The notes under the pieces were generated by a model. It saw nothing but the letters and a program-made list of their open reading frames with translations. It was not told where the DNA came from and searched no databases. From Phycisphaerae bacterium (GTDB lineage Bacteria > Planctomycetota > Phycisphaerae > UBA1845), in the NCBI GenBank assembly GCA_029260075.1, contig JAJDDY010000069.1, positions 1 to 64,000 on the forward strand: DNA of 64,000 bases, written 5' to 3'. Of the stretch, positions 52,651-60,330 are shown in pieces (position 1 is the first letter of the stretch; each line of letters starts with the position of its first letter). The position numbers were made by a program, and so were the translations under genes.

Positions 52651-52809
52651 ATCGAACCTCCAGGTAACTCACCGTGATTTCACGCCCACGCCGTGACATG
52701 CCGCACCTGAGAGAGTCGGTGCGGCTTGGCGCACTTGTTCAACCAAAGGTTACACCGCTTTCGCATCCCTTGATGCGTCAATCGGTGCGAGTGACAAGAA
52801 AAGACACTG

Positions 52810-52934
52810 GAACGCTGGTGCGAGAGGGCGTCGAGGAAGGCTCTTTCCGAGCCGCGACCGTAAGGGAGCGGTTCGTCTGCGAGGCGAAGATCCACTCCCT
52901 TACGGTCGCGGCTCGGTTCGTAACGGACTGCTAG
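52810..52934. repeat. Family A palindrome, copy 13
   Basis: Arms CCGAGCCGCGACCGTAAGGG and CTCCCTTACGGTCGCGGCTC are the most nearly perfect pair in the window (about 22 bp). The right edge GACTGCTAGG supplies the TAG stop codon of the minus-strand ketosynthase (52931-52933). Confidence 0.85.
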
Positions 52935-54205
52935 GCATCCGGCTGTTGGAACACGATCGCCGAATCGTGACCGGTGAATCCGGTCGACAGCTTGAGCACC
53001 GTACGCACGGGTCGCTCGGTCGCCGTAGTGATAAGCGGAATCGGAAGTTGAACGTTGTCCGGAGAAGTGTGCAGTGTAGCCGCTACGGTCTGATGCTTCA
53101 TACAAAGCAGCGTGCAGATGGTTTCTATGATTCCGCTGGCGGCAAGCATGTGGCCGACGTACGGCTTGAACGCCGTGGCCACCGCGTTTTCGCGCTGCCC
53201 TTTGAGCGCATCAGCTAAGCACGAAGCCTCATAGCCATCGGAGAGTTGGGTCGCGGCGCCGTGGGGCACAATCAAATCAATATCGCCGGCGGTAACGCCG
53301 GCGCTCGTCATCGCATTGGTGATCACCTGAGACAACCGTTGCGCGCGGACATCGGGTATCACCTGTTTCCATCCCTGCTGCGCGAAGGCCCCACCGCGAT
53401 ACACCGCGTAGGGCGTCGCCCCTCTTTGTTCAGCCGAAGCGGCCGATTCGAGCACGATCGCAGCAGCCCCCTCGCCAACGAAGAACCCGGACGCCGTCGA
53501 ATCGAACGGCTTCATACGGTCGTCCGGTACATACAAATCAAGACGGCGAAACCATTCGAGTCGCACGCCTGTGTCGAACGCCTCCCCGCCGACCACGATC
53601 ATCGTATCGGATTGACCGGAACGAATGTGCTGCGCCGCCGCCTCGATCGCAACCGCTCCGGAGGCGCACGCGTTGTGAACGCCGGTCGACAGCCCATGGA
53701 ACCCAAAGGCTTTCCCGATCAAGTGAACATAAACGAAGGGCTGCATAGTGTAGAAGAAGCTCGAGAGCGTGTCGTATACCAGCGGCGGACCGGGCGTTGG
53801 CGGTGGCGTCGAGAACATGCCGAACAACCGAGCGACGGTTTGCTCCGCTCCCGGCGCCTCGAACGCTTGCATCACGCCAATCTTGTTATCGCTCCGGTCG
53901 TACTCGACGCCGGCGTCGTTCAGCGCCAACTCAATCGCCAGCAACGAGTACGCGACGTCGCGATAGCCGGAACAATCCTGCTCGACCAGAAAGCGAGAGT
54001 GACGTTCGAGTCCCGGCACGCGGTCGTCGCCCGGCATCGATGCAATGGCCAACTCGATCGTTCGCCCCAGATCGACCGGGATCACACGTCGCGTCGTCAG
54101 ACTCCGGCGCTGCGAAATGGAAGTCCAAAGGGCATCGTTTCCGGCGCCGATCGACGTCACGGGACCGAGCCCGGTAAGAACCACATCCGTTGGATTCAAA
54201 CTCAT
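52931..54205 (-). CDS. Beta-ketoacyl synthase (FabF-like, catalytic) 1
   Basis: 424 residues from ATG 54205. Thiolase fold with the complete Cys-His-His set: nucleophile C180 in HNACASGAVAIE, H315 in VPHGAATQLSD (a variant of HGTGT), and H352 in YVGHMLAASGII. FFVGEGAAAIVLES is the usual conserved stretch after residue 240. The HGTGT to HGAAT change is unusual but keeps the His. It should condense acyl and malonyl carriers. The long insert at about 130-160 (FSTPPPTPGPPLVYDTLSSF) replaces the usual loop next to the active site. It reads toward the CLF-like gene and shares orientation with the next ketosynthase. Confidence 0.85.
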   Translation of the reverse strand: MSLNPTDVVLTGLGPVTSIGAGNDALWTSISQRRSLTTRRVIPVDLGRTIELAIASMPGDDRVPGLERHSRFLVEQDCSGYRDVAYSLLAIELALNDAGVEYDRSDNKIGVMQAFEAPGAEQTVARLFGMFSTPPPTPGPPLVYDTLSSFFYTMQPFVYVHLIGKAFGFHGLSTGVHNACASGAVAIEAAAQHIRSGQSDTMIVVGGEAFDTGVRLEWFRRLDLYVPDDRMKPFDSTASGFFVGEGAAAIVLESAASAEQRGATPYAVYRGGAFAQQGWKQVIPDVRAQRLSQVITNAMTSAGVTAGDIDLIVPHGAATQLSDGYEASCLADALKGQRENAVATAFKPYVGHMLAASGIIETICTLLCMKHQTVAATLHTSPDNVQLPIPLITTATERPVRTVLKLSTGFTGHDSAIVFQQPDA

Positions 54206-54438
54206 TGTACCTGCCTGCCGCTTGCCCAAGATTCGAACAGATCAACCCTCAGAGGACGCCAGCGTACCGCGAGCATACGGTTTCGTCACGCTAGGCCGAG
54301 TCTGCGATCACCATGTTCGCTCGACCGACGCGCCGCCACGACTAGAGTATAGAATCCATTTTCTCCGGATCACCACAAGCTGGGAAGATACGCATTAACG
54401 GACGTGAGCGCGGGAGACGCGTTGAGTGGAAGCAGCGA

Positions 54439-54575
54439 GCCTGTTGAACAAGTTCGGCACCAGCTTCCGACTGAGCAAGTGCGACACCGGCTTCCAGCTG
54501 AACAATTCCGGCACCGGCTTCCAAATGACCAAATGTGGCACCGGATTCCAGCCGGTGATCCATCAGCGAATGCCC
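54439..54575 (+). repeat. 27-bp tandem array derived from family C/D repeat
   Basis: After a family D end (GCCTGTTGAACAAG at 54439) four 27-bp units follow: 54453-54479, 54480-54506, 54507-54533 and 54534-54560. Each centres on GGCACCGGCTTCCA (or a one-to-three-base variant), and the last one runs into the normal family C continuation CCAGCCGGTGATCCATCAGC. The unit length is a multiple of three, so one frame reads a nine-residue repeat, but no start or ribosome-binding site supports a protein. Confidence 0.75.
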
Positions 54576-54669
54576 CGCTGCCAACGCGGGCAAACCCCGC
54601 TGGCACCGACCGGGGACACCACACCGAATATCAGCGGCGTTAACGGGCGACGATAAGCGACGTGTACGT

Positions 54670-55854
54670 TCAAGCGGCCGAGAGGACAACGCTGGCGTTG
54701 TATCCGCCGAATCCCGCTGAGTTGTTCACGACGTGACGAACGCGCGTCGAACGAACGCCGTCGCGCAAAGCATCCAACGAACATGATTCCAGGAGGTTTT
54801 CCAAGAACCACGTCGGAACGAGCTTCTGGTGTTCGAGACTCAGCACGCAACACGCAGCCTCCACCGCCGCAGCGGCCCCCATCGTATGCCCGGTGAGCGC
54901 TTTGACAGAGCTAAAACTCACGCCGTCCGGAAAGACGCTTTGCATGACCTTCACCTCGATCGCGTCGTTTTGCGGCGTACCCGTTCCGTGTGCGCAGACA
55001 TAATCAATATCACTTGGCTTCAGATCGGCTTCGCACAACGCCTCGCGAACAGCACGGGCCAGTCCATCGCCCTCGGGGTGCGGCCGGGTGGGATGGTAAT
55101 TCTCACTCGTGATGCTCGCCCCAGCCACACAAGCTCGGACCGTAGCGCCGCGTGCCTTGGCCGTCGACTGGCGTTCCAGAACGAACATCACCGAACCCTC
55201 GCCGACGAACAAACCGTCCCGGTCACGATCGAAGGGCCGACAACGCTCCGCAGCCATGACGCGAAGTCTCATGAACCCCAGAAACGCCAACCGGCTGAAT
55301 CCGTCCGCCCCGCCCACCAGCGCGACGTCACAATGGTCATCCAGGAGCATGCGCCGTGCCTTGGCGATGGCCATGTTTCCGGCTGCACACGCCCCGTAGA
55401 GATCTACGCTTGATCCACGAAGAGCGAGGTCGCTGCGGACAGCCTCGGCGATGCAACCGGGGCGACCCTGCGCGATCCTCTTCATGTGGTCCGCAGAAAG
55501 CCAATCTTCGTCGGCGCAACCGAGTTCGGCTTCAATGAACTCCGTCTCGCCCATCGTCGTGCCAACGAGCACCGTGCACCGACCCGGATCGATGGCCGTC
55601 GTGTCAATGCCCGCCGACGCCACGGCATCCCGCGCCGCAGTCACCGCCATGGCCGACGCACGACCCATGGGCCTGCCCACGTCAATCGGCTCGCGCACTT
55701 GGCAGGCGATCCGCCGCGTCAAATCGCTGGTGTCCAATCCGTCTACAACCGCCGCTGCGCTCCGGCCGGCGGACAAGCTATCCCAAAACGCGGCTTCACC
55801 GTTGCCGATCGGTGACACAATCCCCATTCCGGTTATGACGACTTCATCCGACAT
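54670..55854 (-). CDS. Beta-ketoacyl synthase (FabF-like, catalytic) 2
   Basis: 394 residues, full KAS II type. Nucleophile C156 in DLYGACAAGNMAIAKA, H289 in CAHGTGTPQNDAIE, Lys318 in SSVKALTGHTMGAAAAVEA and H323 in the same stretch. Also typical are LFVGEGSVMFVLERQ and the end GFGGYNASVVLSAA. It should extend an acyl thioester with malonyl-ACP. ATG 55854 has a TCGGATG-type context and the sequence begins SDEVVITGMGIVSPIG, as in FabF. The gene is 465 bases upstream of the other active synthase on the same strand. With the CLF-like gene this makes a three-ketosynthase group without a carrier protein beside it. Confidence 0.9.
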   Translation of the reverse strand: MSDEVVITGMGIVSPIGNGEAAFWDSLSAGRSAAAVVDGLDTSDLTRRIACQVREPIDVGRPMGRASAMAVTAARDAVASAGIDTTAIDPGRCTVLVGTTMGETEFIEAELGCADEDWLSADHMKRIAQGRPGCIAEAVRSDLALRGSSVDLYGACAAGNMAIAKARRMLLDDHCDVALVGGADGFSRLAFLGFMRLRVMAAERCRPFDRDRDGLFVGEGSVMFVLERQSTAKARGATVRACVAGASITSENYHPTRPHPEGDGLARAVREALCEADLKPSDIDYVCAHGTGTPQNDAIEVKVMQSVFPDGVSFSSVKALTGHTMGAAAAVEAACCVLSLEHQKLVPTWFLENLLESCSLDALRDGVRSTRVRHVVNNSAGFGGYNASVVLSAA

Positions 55855-55986
55855 GATTTCAAGTCCAACTCAGCATGACAAGTTTCGTGACGCGCGTCAT
55901 CCGCGACGTGCACACAAGATCGATCTTCAGGTCCGCCCGGCAAGTTCAACAATGCAGGAACTGCGACTACGGTAACGCGATGCCAC

Positions 55987-56126
55987 CAGCCTATTGAAAA
56001 AGTGTGGCACCGGCTTCCAGCCGGTGATCCATTAGCGATCTCCCCCTCTTGACGGGGGTAAGTCCCGTCTTCACGTGCGGGTTCGCGGTGACGCGCTTGA
56101 ATACTTGCATTGTTCAACACCCTGCT
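55987..56126 (-). repeat. Family D MITE-like element, copy 3 (inverted)
   Basis: Starts CAGCCTATTGAAAAAGTGTG and ends TTGCATTGTTCAACACCCTG, the reverse complement of copy 2 at 10211. It includes the inverted family C motif CCGGCTTCCAGCCGGTGATC and an internal TCTTGACGGGGGTAAGTCCC. The region 55855-56234 otherwise holds nothing. Confidence 0.8.
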
Positions 56127-56234
56127 ACGGCAACACGATAACCGAAGATGACGCGAACGGATATACGTATCGAAGCAACCCCCCGCCCCCCTGCGCAAGT
56201 CACGAACTAGCGTCAAACCGTTGATCACCCAGCG

Positions 56235-56870
56235 CTACTTCCGCCTCGTGTAAGCGATCTCGATCACCTTGTAATCGTCGCCGGCGTGGAGGTCGATAAT
56301 CTCGAACGTGAAGTGATCCTTACCCGCCGGAACGGTTACATACTTCACCGTGCGACCATGGACACCGAGTTGTGGTTCGTCCATCGTGCCATACATCGTC
56401 ATACGTCCGGTATCCGGATGTCGGGCACCCTTCATTTGCAGCAGTTCGGTGCCCATATTGGAAAACCAAGTGCTGACGTAAAGGTTCTTGTAATTATCAT
56501 AACCCATCATGCCCACACCCTTGTAAGGCATGCCCATCATCGAGCCGGAGTGCTCTTCCATAATCCAGTTGCCGCCAAGCACCGACTTGAACGTCGAAGC
56601 ACCAGTCGACGTCATTGGGTCTGTGCCCGGTCCGCTCATCCATATCTTAGTCACCGTGTCCCACGTACCCACATAGTTCTGCAAATGCTTGTGTGCCTCG
56701 CCCGGTTGCATGAGTTTCATGTACTCCTGCATTTGGGCCATCTCCTCAGTCGACATCGTAGGCATGCCCTCTGCAGGCTTGCCGTCCGAATCCTGAGACA
56801 GTACATGGCTGGTGGCCGCAATACAGAAAACAACCGCAAGGACAGCAATCCCAGACTTCTTCTCGTGCAT
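56235..56870 (-). CDS. DUF1579 secreted protein
   Basis: 211 residues. Signal peptide GIAVLAVVFCIAATSHVLS with likely cleavage before QDSDG, then a Met-rich helix (GMPTMSTEEMAQMQEYMKLM) and the DUF1579 barrel: YVGTWDTVTKIWMSGPGTDP, VLGGNWIMEEHSGSMMGMPY, GYDNYKNLYVSTWFSNMGTE and YTRRK at the end. Homologous in fold to the lipoprotein at 50104, which lies on the far side of the ketosynthase group. Its Met-rich segments (EYMKLMQPGE, MMGMPYKGVGMMGYD) could bind metal, but that is a guess. Confidence 0.82.
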   Translation of the reverse strand: MHEKKSGIAVLAVVFCIAATSHVLSQDSDGKPAEGMPTMSTEEMAQMQEYMKLMQPGEAHKHLQNYVGTWDTVTKIWMSGPGTDPMTSTGASTFKSVLGGNWIMEEHSGSMMGMPYKGVGMMGYDNYKNLYVSTWFSNMGTELLQMKGARHPDTGRMTMYGTMDEPQLGVHGRTVKYVTVPAGKDHFTFEIIDLHAGDDYKVIEIAYTRRK

Positions 56871-57005
56871 GGTTTCGACTCCTCTCAGACGTAGTTTCTA
56901 GTAATCAAGTCCCGCAACGCGACCGTATCCAATCGGTCGGACCAAGTCAACCGACCCGACATTCCCTGCTTCGCTTTTCTTGTGGTTGCATGGTTGCGGC
57001 GGCTC

Positions 57006-57131
57006 AGAGGGTGTCTAAGAAGGCGTGCTTCGAACCGAGCCGCGACCGTCAGGGAGCGGTCTTCGCACGTGAAACCGGACTGCTTCCGGACGGGCTCGGC
57101 CCTGAGAAAGACGTCTCAAATACCCTCTCAG
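57006..57131. repeat. Family A palindrome, copy 14
   Basis: Starts GAGGGTGTCTAAGAAGGCG, arms GAACCGAGCCGCGACCGTCA and GCTTCCGGACGGGCTCGG, ends TCTCAAATACCCTCTCAG. It is the last copy of any family seen before the end of the window. Confidence 0.8.
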
Positions 57132-57457
57132 TTTGAGGCGCAGCGGCTCCTAGCCGAAGTGAAACGTTCGACAGAGGGTCAAGACGCGAATTCGACACAG
57201 ACTCTTTCTGTGAATGTCTTGCTGCTCGATCGGCCTCGCCACCTCGGTTACTACGTTCAGTCCGCTCGGCGTCGCCGCTGTCCTACTCGCGCGGGCTGCA
57301 AGGCGGTCTTGCTACCGACAAGGACACATAGTGGACTTGGCGGGGCCTTGCGCACTGGGAGGCAAATGTATCCGGGACGCGCGCGAATAGTGGTTTGGAA
57401 GAGATGCGCGTTGGACGCGACGTCCTCGATGACTTTGTCGCTCTTGGGAGATTCTCC
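57132..57457. other. Intergenic region before the decayed hydrolase
   Basis: No supported gene or repeat. It should hold the old promoter of the serine hydrolase. A GGGAG at about 57446 precedes the GTG start of that gene. Confidence 0.35.
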
Positions 57458-58879
57458 GTGAACTACGCAAACGCATCCCCGGTTCTTGTCGCCGCGATGA
57501 TCGGGTCAACGTTCTTGATCTTCGCCGATGAGCGCGCGAGCGCCCAGGAATGGAGACAGTATAAGAACGTCGAACAAGCTGGGTGGTCTGTCCCGGAACT
57601 CGACAAGGCTCGACAGTTCGCCGCCTCGATCGGTTCTGCTGCGATCATGATCGTGGATCACGGCAAGGTCGTTCAAGCATGGGGCGCTATCGACCACCCC
57701 TATTCATCCGCCTCCGTACGAAAAAGCATCTATGATGCTACAATTGGTGCAACGCACACGGTCAAGCCCTTTGACATCAACACGAGCCTTGGAGCGTTGG
57801 GGATCGACGATATCGATCCACTAGACCAAGTGGAACTGAGCGCCACCTTCGAACAACTACTTACCGCACGCTCTGGCGTCTATCATCCGTGCGCCTACGA
57901 GACGCCGTCCAATGCAAGGCTTCCGCCGAGTCGCCATTCAGCAAAGCCCGGAACGCGGTGGTACTACAACAACTGGGATTTTAACGTTGTTTGCGCTGCG
58001 TTCGAACAGCTTTCGGGTGAACGGATGCAACAGGCATTCGCCAACCGAATTGCCAAGCCGCTCGGAATGCAGGATTTCTAGGCGAGTCACATCTTCGAAT
58101 GGCTGGAACCACGCGTGTCTCGGCATCCGGCTATCACGTTTCGTATCTCCGCACGTGATCTGGCGCGCATCGGGAAACTCTACCTTCAGCAGGGACGCTG
58201 GAACGACCAACCGATCGTGTCCCCCGACTGGATCGCACAAAGCACGAAACCACACACCGCATTTGCGTCCAACCACTATAGAGGCGCCGGTAATGGGTAC
58301 GGACGCCTTTAGTGGATATTCCCCGCGCGGCCCGAACGCGGTTCGCCCGATCAGTCCCTTCATCGAGTCGCTGCGCGAGGCACCGGTGGACAGACCATGG
58401 CCCTTTTCCCCTATCTCAATGTTCTGGTTGTGCATCTCGCCGATACCGACAACAGTCGGGGAGTTTCCGGTCAAGTAGAAGGAAAACTGTTCGATCTGAT
58501 CATGGGTGCTCGAAAAGACGAACCAACCAGCGGCGCCCCATTGGATCCAGCGCGCATTAAGAAGTTATCTGGAAAACACCCGACGCCCCTTCGTTCTGAT
58601 CTAGCCGCAGTGCCTTCGTCGAGACGCGATGCCCTGGAAGCGCGATACATGTTTTCAGAAACAAGGGGACTTCGACTCTACCAATTCGGCGATCGATTGT
58701 TCGCACAGTTGCTGGGTGTCCCGCTGCCTGACGCGGAACTCTTCCAAGCCTCCGACGGATCACTACGCTCGCCCGTGGCGCCGGTCGTGATCGAGCCAGT
58801 GACTAGTGCCAACGACCACGTTGAGGCCGTGCGCATGACGTTTCGCGGGCGCACGCAAACCGGAAAACGCGCCGACTAA
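57458..58879 (+). pseudogene. Class C beta-lactamase-like serine hydrolase broken by two amber codons
   Basis: One continuous frame from GTG 57458 (GGGAG eight bases upstream) to 58879, about 473 codons, interrupted only by TAG at 58079-58081 and TAG at 58310-58312. Signal peptide ending ADERASAQ; the SxxK motif is SVRK in YSSASVRKSIYD; the YxN motif is WYYNNWDFN. After the first stop the frame goes on as a normal member (SRHPAITFRISARDLARIGK, GRWNDQPIVSPDWIAQS). The second stop follows GNGYGRL, where relatives have a Trp, and the rest includes GTGGQTMALFPYLNVLVVHL. Both ambers need one transition each (CAG to TAG, TGG to TAG), with no frameshift, so decay is recent. The HxG motif reads TGG and may be lost too. 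Confidence 0.75.
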
Positions 58880-59121
58880 CCCCGCGCGCCAACCTACCTC
58901 AAATGACCAACGACTTCACCGAACCCATCACCGCCTCACCATGCGACAACGGAAGCACCAGCGCATCACGATGACAGTCAGCGGAACTGAATGAAGCCAG
59001 TACCTTGTACGAAACCTCTCAATATGTGTACGCTCGTACGACACTCGTCGTCGACGAAACGCGACGACGTGTGGTGTGTTGCGTTGCGTTGCCGATTACA
59101 TTCGCTACACTTACGAATGTC

Positions 59122-59163
59122 GCCACCGTAGCTCAGTTGGTAGAGCAGCGGTTTGTAATCGCT
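59122..59163 (+). tRNA. Truncated tRNA-Thr-like sequence (anticodon TGT), 5' part only
   Basis: GCCACCGTAGCTCAGTTGGT AGAGC reads as the acceptor 5' strand (7 bases), two-base linker and a complete D arm. The next bases AGCGG TTTGTAA TCGCT form a five-pair stem with a seven-base loop holding TGT, although the register leaves no base 26, so the alternative reading is a deleted loop. After 59163 no T arm and no complementary CGGTGGC acceptor strand can be found. It is therefore the 5' part of a tRNA gene. The missing 3' half may lie at the other end of an inserted element. Confidence 0.5.
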
Positions 59164-59182
59164 CCGATGTCGCTTCGACAGG

Positions 59183-59202
59183 CCCTGAAACAGGGGTTTT
59201 TT
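59183..59202 (+). terminator. Rho-independent terminator-like hairpin
   Basis: CCCTG AAA CAGGG followed by a G and six T residues (59197-59202) is a small intrinsic terminator shape, 20 bases after the truncated tRNA. A second hairpin, TGTCG CTT CGACA, lies just before it at about 59169-59181. Confidence 0.5.
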
Positions 59203-59464
59203 CGAGTATTCTCCCTCGTATTCTCCCTCTCGGTAGCCCCAAAAACCATTTTCAAGGCTCGTCTGCACTCGATTATCGCACGCCGACTGCCGCGTGCCAA
59301 CCCGGCGATTACGAACGCCCACGACCCCCTGAACAAGCCGCAAGGACGCCACCGCGACAGCACGCTTTCGCCCGCCTTTTCTCGGCGCATGTGGTTGAAT
59401 ATCAGCCACTTGCTGGACGATATTCGTCCACCTAGCAGGTTGGCGCTACCCGACCGACAGCCAC

Positions 59465-59698
59465 TCAGCATTCGCCATCTGCGGTGAAGAACGCTGTGTC
59501 GAGCCGCGCTCCCTTCTGGCGGAACGCGCGCTCCAGCCCGACCATGAGCTTCGATGCCAATGCTGGTCGTAGTCTGCGCTTGCCGGATAGGAAAAGAGAG
59601 ATGGTTGTGGGGCTGAGACCACTAGCCCGCGAGACCTCGCCTTGGGTTAGGTCGCCGAGAAGCTTCATCGCCATGCGCACGCGGGTTGGATTCATCAT
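59465..59698 (-). CDS. Small XRE-family helix-turn-helix protein
   Basis: 77 residues from ATG 59698 (the frame starts at 59743). The Cro/C1 helix-turn-helix is LTQGEVSRASGLSPTTISLF, followed by LSGKRRLRPALASKLMVGLE. Such stand-alone proteins act as DNA-binding regulators or orphan antitoxins. It is the first gene inside the putative island. No partner gene overlaps it. Confidence 0.7.
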   Translation of the reverse strand: MMNPTRVRMAMKLLGDLTQGEVSRASGLSPTTISLFLSGKRRLRPALASKLMVGLERAFRQKGARLDTAFFTADGEC

Positions 59699-60023
59699 GC
59701 TGTAGGTGTCATGCACGGGTGAGTGCCTACGGATGCGTGCCAAGCATTATCGGATGCCGATACGCACGCGAATCGTTCGCCCTATCCTACGCCCGGACTT
59801 GGTGACCAGCCGTAGCGCATTGACGACGCCCGGTGGCGAGTGGATGCTGATTACCCGGATTGCAAGGTAATGGCCAAGAACGAGCGTGACGCGACGGAAA
59901 AGCGGGCTGGCAAGCTGCTGACGGAGATTACCGCCAAGAAACAACAGTCTTTCACCCCTAGGGTGAAAAGCCACTTGGCAGGCGGTCGCTCGTGGTGTAG
60001 ACTTGGTGTGATGGAGACCGCGA
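59699..60023. other. Gap before higB, possible gene remnant
   Basis: A plus-strand frame here contains AKNERDATEKRAGKLLTEIT and a KKQQS stretch, a charged helix that might be a leftover of a phage or partition protein, but it has neither a clear start nor an end and runs out of frame into higB. The promoter of higB should lie in 59980-60020. Confidence 0.3.
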
Positions 60024-60326
60024 ATGGACTTTCGGTTCTTGGATGCGAAGCTGAAAAAGCTGTATACGAAGGGGACGGGCGCTCGCGGCTACCCGGATGG
60101 CGTCGTCGATTCGTTCCTGCGGAGGGTTCGGACTATCGACGCGGCCAAGGACGAGCGCGACCTCCGGGTTCCAGCCAGCGTTCATTTCGAGAAGCTCAAG
60201 GGCAAGTATGCGGGGAAATGTTCCATGCGGCTCAAGGATCGGTGGCGGCTAATCTTGCTGATCGTCGCCAAGGAGGATCGGAAGGTCGTCGTGATCGACG
60301 AGATCACGCAACACTACGGAGACTGA
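60024..60326 (+). CDS. higB: HigB-like toxin (RelE/ParE superfamily)
   Basis: 100 residues with the RelE/HigB fold: DFRFLDAKLKKLYTKGTGAR, a central FLRRVRTIDAAKDERDLRVP, HFEKLKGKYAGKCSMRLKDR and the C-terminal WRLILLIVAKEDRKVVVIDE. Members cleave ribosome-bound mRNA and are held inactive by the antitoxin. The conserved basic Arg/Lys residues around RLKDRWRL and the His-containing ITQHYGD end are kept. It precedes the antitoxin by four bases, the toxin-first order typical of HigBA. Part of the mobile island. Confidence 0.85.
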   Translation: MDFRFLDAKLKKLYTKGTGARGYPDGVVDSFLRRVRTIDAAKDERDLRVPASVHFEKLKGKYAGKCSMRLKDRWRLILLIVAKEDRKVVVIDEITQHYGD

Positions 60327-60330
60327 GGTT

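Noticed and set aside
53246-54352. 368-codon plus-strand frame opposite a ketosynthase
   Set aside because: Antisense shadow of a gene with complete catalytic motifs.
54426-54656. 76-codon frame with a nine-residue repeat
   Set aside because: The repeat is explained by tandem family C motif units; no ribosome-binding site.
51266-55854. Ladderane or full aryl-polyene cluster
   Set aside because: No desaturase-like genes, carrier protein, ketoreductase or dehydratase are present, so only a partial resemblance can be claimed.
58079-58312. UAG recoded as an amino acid genome-wide
   Set aside because: Several ordinary genes in the window, such as the acetyltransferase and the symporter, end in TAG.
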